Assembly (NCBI GenBank): GCA_041391425.1
Contig: JAWKNZ010000013.1
Span: forward strand, 1-64,000
Direction of reading: 5' to 3'
Source of the DNA: JAWKNZ01 sp041391425
GTDB taxonomy: Bacteria; Bdellovibrionota_B; Oligoflexia; Oligoflexales; JAWKNZ01
DNA: 64,000 nucleotides
Positions 8,153-17,881 of this stretch are shown here, piece after piece; within the stretch, counting starts at the first letter, position 1, and each line of letters begins with the position of its first letter. The position numbers were made by a program, and so were the translations under genes. The notes under the pieces were generated by a model. That model was not told the DNA's origin, searched no databases, and saw nothing but the letters and a program-made list of their open reading frames with translations.

Positions 8153-9275
8153 CTTGTCCATTGACCGTTAAGTGAAAGCAATCACCGGCAATGTCTTCTG
8201 GATCAAAGTATATTTTTTCAGTAGCATCGATATAACGAAATTGGATATTCGATTTATCTTGTATGGCTATATTTTTATTCATTTCATCTACTACTTCTTT
8301 TGCAATTTCTCTATATTTACGAATTCTATTTGCCAAAAAATTGATGTGCTCTTTGACCACAGAAGGTGGAGAAAATAATGTTGGGCACATCCGAGCGGGG
8401 TTTGGAGGCATGATTTGAGAGAAGAGCTGCATATCAAGCGATAATGAAGTGCTGTCACTCTGATTTTCTAAATTTGGTAAATACCCTTGCTCTCTCAATT
8501 TGCGGCAGGTTGTATTTTTGCCAAATGCGCGGATTTGTTTTTCTAGTATTTTTTCCTGCCCAAGCAGTTGTAGTATTCCTAAAAAGCCAACCACAGATAC
8601 TTCCGCGCCATCTATAGGTGGATTGCCATTTGTTGAGATATAATTTAACCCCGCATAGAGCGCGTTTCGATAATCTTCTTCACTTGTCGTTAGCTCAGGT
8701 GTTGGCGCGCATAGGTCGTTGCCTGTGTAAAATATCATGATTTTGTTCGGTAAGTTTCCATCTAAGTAGTCCAGAACGCGATCCATTTGTCTAGAGATGG
8801 ATGTGATGCGAGCACCATTTTCGGCTGCGATATAAATACGTTCAGGGGCAACTCCAATGGAGCGGCCCAATAAATACCCCCAACTATATTGTTCAACATT
8901 TAGATAGCGCTCGGAAATAAACTGTATTGTATTAAAAACCAGCCAGTCTAAAGCTCCACTATATTCACGAATATTTTTTTTCAGTAAAATTGGAGGTTTT
9001 GGGTCTTCGTTGATTTGGTATTTCTTTAACAATTTTTGAGAGCTATTTGGTTTGATAGATGTTTTGTTATTAAATATATTCCACATGACAGCTGGATCAA
9101 ATACCATCGCCGGGTGGGTGGCAGCTCCTGTAGCTAAGCTGTCTCCTAGTATAGCAATGCTTTTTCTGTCTTTTGAGTTTGCTGTTTCGTTTGCACTGAG
9201 TGATTGAGTATAGGCGAAGATTAAAATATATAGAATCGTGATTACCTGAGTGTGTTTTTTAAAGAGAGTATTCAT
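8106..9275 (-). CDS. Secreted SGNH/GDSL-family hydrolase
   Basis: 389-residue exported esterase-type hydrolase. Residues 1-28 form a signal peptide (hydrophobic ITILYILIFAY, then SLSA). The four SGNH blocks can be followed: ILGDSLATGA with the nucleophile Ser46, a glycine block near ENGARI, FYTGNDLC with the block III Asn, and DCFHLTVNG with the Asp/His pair close to the C-terminus. The domain carries large insertions compared with small GDSL esterases. The substrate is unknown; lipid, polysaccharide acetyl groups or phospholipid are typical of the family. Its 3' end overlaps the ZorB-like gene tail to tail. Confidence 0.8.
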   Translation of the reverse strand: MNTLFKKHTQVITILYILIFAYTQSLSANETANSKDRKSIAILGDSLATGAATHPAMVFDPAVMWNIFNNKTSIKPNSSQKLLKKYQINEDPKPPILLKKNIREYSGALDWLVFNTIQFISERYLNVEQYSWGYLLGRSIGVAPERIYIAAENGARITSISRQMDRVLDYLDGNLPNKIMIFYTGNDLCAPTPELTTSEEDYRNALYAGLNYISTNGNPPIDGAEVSVVGFLGILQLLGQEKILEKQIRAFGKNTTCRKLREQGYLPNLENQSDSTSLSLDMQLFSQIMPPNPARMCPTLFSPPSVVKEHINFLANRIRKYREIAKEVVDEMNKNIAIQDKSNIQFRYIDATEKIYFDPEDIAGDCFHLTVNGQAKIADAVLTDVSKDL

Positions 9276-9305
9276 AGGTTCCTTATAGATTAGCGTTTAA
9301 AATAA

Positions 9306-10763
9306 TTAAGACTTAGTAGCATCTGTTTTGAGACGTTTTACTAGCTTCGGTAAGTTTTTGCCGAGCATAAGAAAATCACTTATACCAGGCCTTGCTGCTT
9401 TAAACAAAACTGGGGTGGCAATGCGCTTTATCGGCACCTCTGGATCAATCCCTTTGGCTAAACCTTCAATGGTTACCAGGCTTTTTGCCATCAGCAGAAG
9501 GCCTTGTGGCATTTCAATTCCCAACTTGGATGTCGATTTTAAGCATGTTTCGATTAAATCACAAAGCGAGGGTTTGCTGCCATTTTTTGTGTTAGTACTT
9601 AACTTGGTAGAAAATTTTTTAAGTTCTTTTCTAATGGCTGCGCGACTGACGCTTTTTTCTCTTTTGATATTCGCATTCTCTTTGCCAAGAGTGTATATCG
9701 CTTCAACTAAACGATCCATATCCATAGCGATTACAGCTTTTAATATGGCTGCAATATGTTTCCTGTCTGACTCTAAAAGCTCTCCAGTTAGCCCCCAGTC
9801 AAAAAGTCCAATTGACATATCTTCTAAAAGAATTAAATTTCCAGCATGGGGATCTCCATGAAAGAGCCCCATTTCAAATACTTGCACAAGAAGTTCATGT
9901 AATAGGGTTTTGGCTAGCTTCTTTTTAGCAGCAATTGGCAACTCTACTTTTCCAGTTACAATCTTTTCTAATGAAGTCCCTTCGAAAAACTCTATGGCTA
10001 GCACATTATCAGTACAAAATTCATCATAAGTTTTCGGTATACTGATCAGTTTTTGCGGCCTTTTTTTCATTTTTTCATATACGCGCTTGATGGTTCGTCG
10101 CTCGTTATCCAAAGATGCCTCTTTGCGAAAACCCTTGCACAATTCTTTTAAATCCCGGGTTACGAGTTGAGAAGCTTTGCTTAGTTTAATCGGTTGTATA
10201 ATTTTTATGAACTTTTCTATCAATGATACTGTTTCTAGCAATCTTATTTTTGCGCGTGGTTTTAGAATTTTAATAGCCCATTTACGACCTTGAAGGTCCA
10301 TAGCTGCATGAACTTGGGCCATACTTGCTACTCCAAGAGGATGGACGTCAATTGTAAACTGTTCTCGCCAAGTTGGGATTTCATCATCGAGGATTTTTTC
10401 GACTTGTTCAAATGGTAGTGGCGGCCAGTCACCATAGAGGCGTGTTATATGAAAAGATTCTGCAATTTCTTGTGCATTATTTGGCAGTCTGCTTAGATAA
10501 ATCTGGCCCATTTTTCCATACACCGGTCCTAAGTCATCAAAGAGGTTCAGAATGCTATCGCTAATAAGGTCTTTGAACTGTTCTTTATAGGCTAGGTGCT
10601 CAAGTCTGGATGAGCTGATAAAAGAGCGGCCAATATTGAGGGGTAGGCCGACGACTGCATGTTTGAACCAGGCTGAGCTAATCCGACTGGATTCGATAAG
10701 CAGTGATTTAGGAAGCGACCTAGGAGAAGCGGAGGCCGCTTTTAAAAACAACTTTATTGGCAT
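9306..10763 (-). CDS. ABC1/UbiB-family atypical protein kinase
   Basis: 485-residue member of the UbiB/AarF/ADCK family, which supports quinone or lipid metabolism. Family landmarks are the KxGQ motif YGKMGQ (Lys84), the alanine-rich loop in the ASMAQVH form (~146-152), the AIKILKP lysine (~165), the catalytic-loop HGDPHAGNL and the metal-binding LFDWG in place of DFG. No ubiquinone genes adjoin it, so the exact pathway is open. It lies 30 bases upstream of the SGNH gene on the same strand, so the two may be co-transcribed. Confidence 0.88.
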   Translation of the reverse strand: MPIKLFLKAASASPRSLPKSLLIESSRISSAWFKHAVVGLPLNIGRSFISSSRLEHLAYKEQFKDLISDSILNLFDDLGPVYGKMGQIYLSRLPNNAQEIAESFHITRLYGDWPPLPFEQVEKILDDEIPTWREQFTIDVHPLGVASMAQVHAAMDLQGRKWAIKILKPRAKIRLLETVSLIEKFIKIIQPIKLSKASQLVTRDLKELCKGFRKEASLDNERRTIKRVYEKMKKRPQKLISIPKTYDEFCTDNVLAIEFFEGTSLEKIVTGKVELPIAAKKKLAKTLLHELLVQVFEMGLFHGDPHAGNLILLEDMSIGLFDWGLTGELLESDRKHIAAILKAVIAMDMDRLVEAIYTLGKENANIKREKSVSRAAIRKELKKFSTKLSTNTKNGSKPSLCDLIETCLKSTSKLGIEMPQGLLLMAKSLVTIEGLAKGIDPEVPIKRIATPVLFKAARPGISDFLMLGKNLPKLVKRLKTDATKS

Positions 10764-10982
10764 ACATTGAACCCTCAGTGATCAGGACTTACATAACACT
10801 TTAATATCAAAAGAACTATTTTAGGGGCAAGGGGAATTGGAGCCCAATTATTTGAGGGAGGTGATTTGCACTTTGATTTTACTGGGTTTTCCATTTAATT
10901 GCGGGAAATCTTCTTGATAATTGGTTATTTGGGTCGAGGGTGCTGACTATTCCAGATGGCGAATTTTTATACTTGTGCAGGT

Positions 10983-11594
10983 TTATTTCTCTAATTCTGT
11001 TTCACAAAATCCACTATATATTTTTGTGCTTTCTTCGATGCTCCACTTTATATTTTGACTTTGATTTGCGGGAATATCTGATACGTTGAAGGCAACAACT
11101 AAATAAGGTCTTTGTATAGCTTGATTAAAGGCAGTGCATTGTGTATTAGTACTTGGTTGCCATTTTTCGACGTGCAATTTGATAGTATCATCTTTTTTTT
11201 CTGCTTTGATAAGTCTTAGCAGGTGCCCACCAGAGTTATGAAATGCACCCGTTATTGCAATATATAGATTGTTTTGAAAATCATAATTATTTCTATCTTT
11301 GTAGCCAAATATACCAAGCGTTTCAGCAAAAAATTCATTGTATTTACCTAAATTTGGTAATGTTTCAAGAGTGATGCTTTGGCCCTGTGAAGGATCTTCT
11401 TCACCTAGGCCAGCAAATCCTTCTTTGACGGTCTTACAGTTGATCAGATTATCACCTTGTTGGCACTCTGATAATTTGGGAATGTCATTGACAGAAAATG
11501 ACGTCGCAGATGGTGTCTTGGTCATCTGACAAGCATTTAATAATTGAAACACAACTATCAAAATTGAAAGCATTGCATAACTGTTTCTTTTCAT
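10983..11594 (-). CDS. Hypothetical lipoprotein
   Basis: 203 residues with a lipoprotein signal peptide: hydrophobic MLSILIVVFQ followed by lipobox LLNAC, lipidated at Cys22. The mature part is globular, with several cysteines and a C-terminal SGFCETELEK, and no domain I recognise. A good Shine-Dalgarno (AAGGAG, seen as ctcctt on the given strand just right of the start) supports the start. Confidence 0.7.
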   Translation of the reverse strand: MKRNSYAMLSILIVVFQLLNACQMTKTPSATSFSVNDIPKLSECQQGDNLINCKTVKEGFAGLGEEDPSQGQSITLETLPNLGKYNEFFAETLGIFGYKDRNNYDFQNNLYIAITGAFHNSGGHLLRLIKAEKKDDTIKLHVEKWQPSTNTQCTAFNQAIQRPYLVVAFNVSDIPANQSQNIKWSIEESTKIYSGFCETELEK

Positions 11595-11653
11595 TCCGTA
11601 GCTCCTTTCTAGTATCCTGTCAGATAGTCTCTATGGCGATACACTTTTGAATT

Positions 11654-13408
11654 TTAAGCGACATGCAATCCCGAATTTGTTTCTAATAACTTTGCTTTTT
11701 TTATTTCATGGATAGACTGAGGTTTGTGGAATAAGAACCCTTGAACTAGGTCGACGCCAAGTTTCATTAAAATGTCAAATTCTTCCCAACGCTCAATGCC
11801 TTCTCCCAAAATAAGTGATTTGGATATTTTTGTTGCCTTAATTAATCCTTCGACAAATGCTTTTTTTGAAGGGTCTTTATCAATGCCGTCAACTAGGCTA
11901 CGGTCTAATTTTATGATGTCTGGCTTGATTTTTAATATTCTATCTAAGCTGGCGTAACCTTTTCCAAAATCATCAGCGGCAATGCCGAACTTTAGCTCTT
12001 TTAATTGCTCACGAACGCGTAATAACAATTCGAAATTATTTATGTCTTCAGTTTCGGATAGCTCGAAAGTGACTTTACTGCCTTTTTGGAAGATCTTACG
12101 TAGAAAGCCTATGTGATAGATATTGCGTGGAAGAACATTGACCATTAAGTGAAAGGGAAAGCCATCAAACTCTTTAGCTGCCATTTTTAAACATGATTGG
12201 TCAAGCTCTAACGAGAGTTTGCACGAAGCTGCTAGTGAAAATAACACATCAGGCCTAAGGTACTTGGGATTTAGATGCATTTGATTTTCTTGTGGGCCAA
12301 AAACTCTTTCCGCTTGTTTTTGCCGTACCCGAATCAATGACTCAAAGGCAAATATTTGGCTTTTTAATGGTCTTATATCCTTTCCACCGTCGCAACCTTC
12401 TACGGTTTCTCGTCTTATATCTTTGGCGTAAAAAATTCCTTGATAATTTGGATATAAAAGGCCATCAGTTCTAATTAATGTCTGCAGCATTTGCTGTTGT
12501 GTAGATTCGATGCGTACCAGTTGGACTGTGGCCATTTTTCGGCTTTTTTCAAACAAGGTTTCAATGGAGCTATTAATCTCTATGCAAGGATTATATAAGA
12601 GAGTCGAATGTCCTACAGAAAAATTAGGAACAGTGTCCAAGCAAGGTGGCAGCATTTTATTTTTTTTCGGTGCAGAGATTTCTTCCCATAATTTGTTTTG
12701 AATTTTTGAAACCAGGCGATCTGTTAGTCTTTCTAACGCTCCAGGCATTGGGATTTGTGAGGAACCACGGGCTTTTTCCAGAAAGATATAATAGATGTCG
12801 CTATCAGTAGATTTTCTGCATAAGATATCTCGGTTACGAAAATGTCCGGGGCTTCCCCACGCCTCGTACAATAATTTTTGAAAACAGGTTTGTAACTGTA
12901 AGTGTACTTCGCTTCCATATTTCATAGCCACACTTCTGAATTTCGAGGCGTCTATGGTTAGCATGCTAAGAGCGCCAATGGTTTTTAACATGCTAATGGG
13001 AATTTGTTCGTTGAGGATAGGAACGAGTTCTTTGCTAACTAACTTGCCCCCTCCTACAATAGCGCCGCATGAAATCAACGCATCGATTAAGTCATTATGA
13101 GTTGGATGGATGAGCCAGCGAACCCTATCGGCTCTGTGAAAATGGTCTCTGTGTGATGCTTTATTATTCTTGGATATGATGATCACAGGAATTCTGCGCC
13201 CTAGGTTATTGAGTAAATCTATCCATGCTTCTGGATGAAAATGGCTATGGCGTTCATCTGCTACCACGGCTGTGACATTGGGTTTGTAAATTATATCTAA
13301 AGCAGATTTGTTCTTTAACGAAAGAAAACGGTGTTCTATATTGGATAGCTCCAGGCGAGAAGAAATCAATTTTTTAAATTTAACTTCTGATAATAAAAAA
13401 CAGATCAC
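11654..13408 (-). CDS. EAL-domain c-di-GMP phosphodiesterase with degenerate GGDEF-like region
   Basis: 584 residues. An N-terminal ~110-residue receiver-like fold lacks an obvious phospho-Asp set. A middle section (RDILCRKSTDSDIYYIFLEK) has the position and flavour of a degenerate GGDEF domain. The C-terminal half is an EAL domain: FAFESLIRVR (E-S-L for E-A-L), LMVNVLPRN with the metal Asn, FELSETED, ADDFGKGYASL with the Asp pair, IIKLDRSLV with the Lys, GEGIER and QGFLFHKPQ. All catalytic positions I can check are present, so it probably hydrolyses c-di-GMP. PilZ proteins at 5.5 and 21.5 kb are possible readers of that signal. Confidence 0.85.
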   Translation of the reverse strand: MICFLLSEVKFKKLISSRLELSNIEHRFLSLKNKSALDIIYKPNVTAVVADERHSHFHPEAWIDLLNNLGRRIPVIIISKNNKASHRDHFHRADRVRWLIHPTHNDLIDALISCGAIVGGGKLVSKELVPILNEQIPISMLKTIGALSMLTIDASKFRSVAMKYGSEVHLQLQTCFQKLLYEAWGSPGHFRNRDILCRKSTDSDIYYIFLEKARGSSQIPMPGALERLTDRLVSKIQNKLWEEISAPKKNKMLPPCLDTVPNFSVGHSTLLYNPCIEINSSIETLFEKSRKMATVQLVRIESTQQQMLQTLIRTDGLLYPNYQGIFYAKDIRRETVEGCDGGKDIRPLKSQIFAFESLIRVRQKQAERVFGPQENQMHLNPKYLRPDVLFSLAASCKLSLELDQSCLKMAAKEFDGFPFHLMVNVLPRNIYHIGFLRKIFQKGSKVTFELSETEDINNFELLLRVREQLKELKFGIAADDFGKGYASLDRILKIKPDIIKLDRSLVDGIDKDPSKKAFVEGLIKATKISKSLILGEGIERWEEFDILMKLGVDLVQGFLFHKPQSIHEIKKAKLLETNSGLHVA

Positions 13409-13835
13409 TTATCACCTACTGTTGCGTTGTTTTTAATCAATGTAAGGGGTATTTAGCCTATAGTTTCATCTACCTATCGGACTTTATTCTATAAGAATTA
13501 AGCAGATTAATAAAAATCCAGGATGCTGTATGAATCTGGGCTGATGATTTTTTATAACACAATGATATTTCTAAGAATTAGTGATATATCCACAGTTTGT
13601 GTGTATAACTCCACAATTGCGACATTGGAAAGCATGCGAGACATAGTTTCTATCGGATTGCTAATTAGAAACACACAAATCCAAACTTTGTTTCTAAATT
13701 ACGGCGGGTTACTTATATAAGATGAGGCGAAATCTGAAAATGAGGTACTGCTTTTAAGGGGAGTGTACTTATTTGTGGGATTTGTACTTTTAGGTATATT
13801 TACAGATGACATTTTAAAGAATACAGGGAAATGCA
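13409..13835. other. Intergenic region upstream of pta
   Basis: About 430 AT-rich bases between the divergent EAL and pta genes. It must contain both promoters, but no hexamer pair stands out enough to call. The short open frames here have no coding character. Confidence 0.4.
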
Positions 13836-14837
13836 ATGTTAAATAAAGAAATACAGAGACTTTGCCAAAATACACCCAGAGTGCTAGCTTTGCCAGAATC
13901 TAGGGATCCAAGGATTCTAGCAGCTAGCGGGTCTCTGCTAAAATCGAATTCATGTAAGCAGGTTGTGCTTTTTTCTAGTGCTGATGATATTTTCAATATT
14001 GCAAAAGGGAACAATATCGAGCTGGAATCAATTGCAGATAAAATTCGTTTTATAGAAAATAGTGAGCTTGAACAGGCTACACGGGAAATGCTTTTTGCCA
14101 ACTATGCTAAGAAAGGCAAACATTTGGCTGATGCAGAGCTAAGTCGATTGTCAAAAGCAGAGCTTTATCAGGCAGGATATCTTTTAGCTGCGCAGAAGGT
14201 CGATGCAGTGGTAGCAGGTGCGGTCCATAGCACAGCTGATGTTATTAAGGCTGGCATTACCACAGTGGGGACAAAAGATGGGGTTAAGACGGTAAGTGGT
14301 AGCTTTATCATGCAAAAAGAGAAAGCTGTTTATCTTTTTGCTGATGCAGCTGTGGTGGTTGAGCCGACAGTAGAGCAGCTAGTGGATATTGCCGTAGAGA
14401 GTGTAGCTACATGGAATGAAACCTTGGCTCCTTATTATGGCAATCCAGTGGTGGCTTTTCTTTCGTTTTCCACCAAGGGTTCGGCTAAGCATAAAAATAT
14501 TGAAAAGGTCGAAGCTGCAGCAAGGAATTTTTCTGAAAAATTCCCTGAAGTAGAATGTGATGGTGAACTACAATTTGATGCGGCTTACGATAAATTGGTC
14601 GGATCGAAAAAAGCCCCCTCAAGTAGTATTCCTGGAAGGGCAAACATATTTATTTTTCCCAATCTAGACGCAGGAAACATTGCTTATAAAATCACGCAGA
14701 GGCTGGCAGGCTTCAATGCTTATGGGCCCATTTTACAAGGGATGAAATTTCCTTACTGTGATTTGTCGCGTGGAGCTGCGGTTGAAGATATTGTTTCCAC
14801 TAGTTGTATAGCTCTTTTAAAATCGCTACGGAGTTAA
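13836..14837 (+). CDS. pta: Phosphate acetyltransferase
   Basis: 333-residue stand-alone Pta of the PTA/PTB family, which interconverts acetyl-CoA and acetyl phosphate. Family signatures run through the protein: VLALPESRDPRILAA at the N-terminus, KVDAVVAGAVHSTADVIKA, VKTVSGSFIM, VVVEPTVEQLVDIA, DGELQFDAA, ANIFIFPNLDAGNIAYK and DLSRGAAVEDIV at the C-terminus. The length matches the short catalytic form without the DRTGG regulatory arm. No acetate kinase gene is adjacent, so its partner must lie elsewhere. Confidence 0.93.
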   Translation: MLNKEIQRLCQNTPRVLALPESRDPRILAASGSLLKSNSCKQVVLFSSADDIFNIAKGNNIELESIADKIRFIENSELEQATREMLFANYAKKGKHLADAELSRLSKAELYQAGYLLAAQKVDAVVAGAVHSTADVIKAGITTVGTKDGVKTVSGSFIMQKEKAVYLFADAAVVVEPTVEQLVDIAVESVATWNETLAPYYGNPVVAFLSFSTKGSAKHKNIEKVEAAARNFSEKFPEVECDGELQFDAAYDKLVGSKKAPSSSIPGRANIFIFPNLDAGNIAYKITQRLAGFNAYGPILQGMKFPYCDLSRGAAVEDIVSTSCIALLKSLRS

Positions 14838-14886
14838 GGTGTTAATGTGTTGTAATCTGTATAAATAAGATCAGGTAATTATTTTT

Positions 14887-15417
14887 TTAATTATCTTTTT
14901 GAATTGTGAGGCCGCTAATTTTTTCGTTCTTTATAGTTAAGTTGCAATTGGCTATGTTATAAGCATAATCACTTCCGTGACTGCATAAATGAAGTATATA
15001 TGCGTCCTCTGTATTGTCAGGTGTTATGAAGTATCCGACTATCTTCCCAATACTACTTTTTTCGTTTTCATGGAAATAAAGGTAATCGTGCCTTAAAGTC
15101 ATGTCTTTGTTATTTCTTTTGATTACTTCTAGCTGAAATAACGGCACTTTTTCATTTTTTGAGCTAGTGCATTCAGATTGGTCGTAAAAATACACATATC
15201 CCAGTCTATTACTTTGTTTGTCTCTTTGGAACTTTATACATTGCTTTAAAACGTCTGTGAGAGAAGTCTCATTTGTAAAAAACACTTTGGAGGTGCCCTT
15301 TACCTGGGGTTCTTCCTTCTGACTTGTGGTAACATTAGAATACTGTCGGCGACTTTTACAGCCAGAGAAGTAAGAGCTCGATAAAATAATTAATAACAAT
15401 AGCCTCGTTATATGCAT
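14887..15417 (-). CDS. Hypothetical lipoprotein
   Basis: 176 residues from the ATG at 15417. The signal peptide is ITRLLLLIILSSSYF with lipobox YFSGC. A TTG-initiated extension from 15450 would start inside the palindromic repeat at 15437-15560, so I prefer the internal ATG. The mature protein has scattered cysteines (CIKFQRDK, YDQSECTSS, HLCSHGSD) and no recognised domain. It converges on pta. Confidence 0.6.
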   Translation of the reverse strand: MHITRLLLLIILSSSYFSGCKSRRQYSNVTTSQKEEPQVKGTSKVFFTNETSLTDVLKQCIKFQRDKQSNRLGYVYFYDQSECTSSKNEKVPLFQLEVIKRNNKDMTLRHDYLYFHENEKSSIGKIVGYFITPDNTEDAYILHLCSHGSDYAYNIANCNLTIKNEKISGLTIQKDN

Positions 15418-15436
15418 TCCACTTAGCAACCTATCT

Positions 15437-15560
15437 ATTAACGGGAGCAAAATCTATGATAGCTGCGTTACTTTCGTCTCTGCGCTGCTCATGTACCCAT
15501 ATGTACACTGTGCTGCTCGTTCCTCTGCGCCTTGCTCTCATGGGTTTTGCTCCTGTTAAT
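15437..15560. repeat. Palindromic intergenic repeat, family B
   Basis: 124-bp element bounded by inverted copies ATTAACGGGAGCAAAA (15437-15452) and TTTTGCTCCTGTTAAT (15545-15560), 15 of 16 matching. Inside are GCTGCGTTACTTTCG, CTCATGTA-N6-TGTACACTG (15488-15510) and TCCTCTGCGCCTTGC. The interior matches the family C repeat at 47788-48015 despite different outer arms, and the centre resembles that of the MITE. It lies just upstream of the lipoprotein start. Confidence 0.8.
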
Positions 15561-15690
15561 ATCTGCAGTTGGTAGTTTCTATATACGAATCTTTGGAGAA
15601 ACTATAGTCGAGTCAGGTGGGTTCGTCTACTACATTGTCATAACTGAATAATTTATATGTTTAGGACGGAAGTTTTGTACAGGGTTCTTC

Positions 15691-15873
15691 TAGGGCGTGT
15701 TGACGTTTCATTTCCTACTACGAGCCAAACCCTTGAGTCACAACGTTGTCATGATTTCAAAAATTATCCTCAATGTACATCTAGTACACCTCCGGTAATT
15801 TTTGAAACCCTTCCTAGCTGCGACTTTCAAGTATTTTTCTCTCGCTACGAAAATGAAACGTCAACACGCCCTA
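15691..15873. mobile_element. MITE, copy 1
   Basis: 183-bp element (179 bp plus flanking TA on each side). The ends are perfect inverted repeats, GGGCGTGTTGACGTTTCATT at the left and its complement at the right. An inner inverted pair (TTTCAAAAATTA / TAATTTTTGAAA) flanks a centre with CTCAATGTA-CATCTA-GTACAC. Near-identical copies lie at 24043-24224 and 29005-29187. TA at both borders suggests Tc1/IS630-type mobilisation. Copy 1 differs from the other two at CATGATTTC versus CAGGGTTTC. Open frames within it are artefacts of the repeat. Confidence 0.88.
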
Positions 15874-16230
15874 ATTATACCTCGCATATAGGAAGCCTTT
15901 CCGATATTTCACTGCTAGCGAGCTTTCTTCTGTATGAATTTTGGATCTGTATATTTTTTATTTTTGTTCCCCGGACCTCGGTTATTTTATACCTGAGCAA
16001 TAATTAGCTTATGCTGTGAACGAAAAAGGCTATATTAATAAAACTTGTATTTTAAGTCGGTTACTTTTCGAAAGTCTTTGCATGGCCAGCTTGACGTGCT
16101 ATAACCACATAAAATTAAGGTTAATTTTTACGGAAAACCTTGCTCTATCAGGAACTTTATCCTAATCTTCCCAAGCGAAATCAAAATGATGAAGGATAGG
16201 TTTATTAATTTTCATTACAGGAGCAATCCA
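15874..16230. other. Intergenic region upstream of the peptide transporter
   Basis: About 360 AT-rich bases. It contains the ribosome site (CAGGAG, 7 bases before the ATG at 16231) and presumably the dpp-like operon promoter. I see no gene or clear hairpin. Confidence 0.4.
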
Positions 16231-17853
16231 ATGATTAAGAGTTGTTTTATCCCCTCAGTGCAAAAGTTATGGGGACTGATTTTATTTTGTACTGCCCTAA
16301 ACTTAGGTGGTACTGAAGATTTATTCGCTGTTGATAGTAAAAGCCCGATTGATGGTGGAACTTTGATTTTTGGTAGGGGAGGTGACAGTGTAAACCTCGA
16401 TCCTGCAGCTGTCACTGATGGAGAGTCTTTAAATGTTACTGATAATATTTTTGATAATTTGGTTACCACTAAATCAGGTACGACTGATATTATCCCAGCT
16501 CTAGCTACTAAATGGGATATTTCTGCTGATGGCCTTACTTATACTTTCTATTTGAGAAAAGATGCTAAATTTCACGATGGCACAGATGTCAATGCTGATG
16601 CCGTAATTTTTTCTTTTATGCGGCAAAAAGATCCTGCACATAAAGCTTATAAATTTAGTGGCCCTTATGTATATTTTAAGGCCTTGGGATTGGATAAGCT
16701 TATCAAAGGCATTACTAAAACAGATGATTATACTGTCAAATTTCAATTGACTAGACCTGAGGCTCCTTTTCTTTCCTGCCTGTCAATGCAGTCTTTTGCC
16801 ATTGTGAGCCCTACTGCAGTAATGAAATATCAGAAAAAATTTGGCCGTAACCCAGTTGGAAGCGGCCCTTTTGTTTTTAAAAAATGGGAGAAAAATCAAA
16901 AAATCGTCTTAGCTCGAAATAGCAAGTATTGGGAAGGAGCACCACATCTAAAAACTTTAATCTTTAGATCAATTCCTGATAACAGCACCCGCTTGATTGA
17001 GATGATGGCACAAAAAATTCATGTAATGGATAACCCTAATCCTGATGATATCTCTACCTTAAAAGAGAAGTTGGGGGGCAAAGTAAATTTTGCCAAGCAG
17101 GCTGGGTTTAATGTTGGTTATCTGGCAATGAATAACGATAAAAAGCCGTTTAATAATGTGTTGGTGCGAAAAGCAATTGCCCATGCAATCAATAAAGAAG
17201 GTATTATAAAAGCGGTCTATGCCGGATATGCGGAAGTTGCGAAAAACCCGATGCCTCCAACGTTATGGGGACATAATGATGCGGTACCTGGCTATGAGTA
17301 TAATCCTAAAAAGGCCAAAGAATTGCTTAAAAAAGCGGGGTATCCTGAGGGTTTTACCACCACGTTATGGGCGATGCCGGTACCACGTCCTTATATGCCT
17401 GATGGGCGTAAGGTGGCAGAGGCAATTCAGGGAGATCTTGCTAAAATCGGCGTTAAGGTAAAAATAGTAAGCTACGAGTGGGGAACTTACCTTGATAAAA
17501 CAGAACAAGGGGAGCACGACATGGCCTTAATGGGCTGGACTGGAGATATTGGTGATCCAGACAATTTCCTCTATGTTCTTTTGGATAAAGACAATACTGT
17601 TAAGCCAGCACAAAATATCTCTTTTTATAAAAGCCAAAAACTTCATGATGTGTTGATTGCGGCCAAGGCGGAATCGAATCAAGACAAGAGAATCGAGTTG
17701 TATGAGAAAGCGCAGTCCATTATCTATAATGACGTTCCGATGGTTCCTCTAGCACATTCGATAACTGTTGTGCCGACTCTCAAGAGAGTGCAGAATTTTC
17801 AATTAGACCCTACTGGTCGTAGGCGATTTTCCAAAGTTTGGTTAGCAAAATAG
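16231..17853 (+). CDS. Peptide ABC transporter, periplasmic substrate-binding protein (DppA-like)
   Basis: 540-residue family 5 extracellular solute-binding protein. The start at 16231 has AGGAG 7 bases upstream; an upstream ATG at 16186 has no ribosome site. The N-terminus is a secretion signal (LWGLILFCTALNLGG). Landmarks include GGTLIFGRGGDSVNLDPA, the NIFDNLV segment, LRKDAKFHDGTDVNADAV, NPVGSGPFVFKKW and RKAIAHAINKEGII, all typical of DppA/OppA. It should capture oligopeptides or dipeptides in the periplasm and pass them to the two permeases that follow 28 bases downstream. Confidence 0.9.
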   Translation: MIKSCFIPSVQKLWGLILFCTALNLGGTEDLFAVDSKSPIDGGTLIFGRGGDSVNLDPAAVTDGESLNVTDNIFDNLVTTKSGTTDIIPALATKWDISADGLTYTFYLRKDAKFHDGTDVNADAVIFSFMRQKDPAHKAYKFSGPYVYFKALGLDKLIKGITKTDDYTVKFQLTRPEAPFLSCLSMQSFAIVSPTAVMKYQKKFGRNPVGSGPFVFKKWEKNQKIVLARNSKYWEGAPHLKTLIFRSIPDNSTRLIEMMAQKIHVMDNPNPDDISTLKEKLGGKVNFAKQAGFNVGYLAMNNDKKPFNNVLVRKAIAHAINKEGIIKAVYAGYAEVAKNPMPPTLWGHNDAVPGYEYNPKKAKELLKKAGYPEGFTTTLWAMPVPRPYMPDGRKVAEAIQGDLAKIGVKVKIVSYEWGTYLDKTEQGEHDMALMGWTGDIGDPDNFLYVLLDKDNTVKPAQNISFYKSQKLHDVLIAAKAESNQDKRIELYEKAQSIIYNDVPMVPLAHSITVVPTLKRVQNFQLDPTGRRRFSKVWLAK

Positions 17854-17881
17854 TTCTTTTAAGATTTGTTGAGGTAGACCT

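Noticed and set aside
5974..9275. Canonical Zorya defence system
   Set aside because: Only ZorA/ZorB-like genes are present. The next gene is a convergent SGNH hydrolase, with no ZorC, ZorD helicase or ZorE nuclease.
15657..16007. A conserved small protein (GRVDVSFPTTSQTLESQ...) encoded three times
   Set aside because: The matching frames are the MITE repeat itself; their starts and ends vary with flanking DNA and the reading is palindrome-derived.
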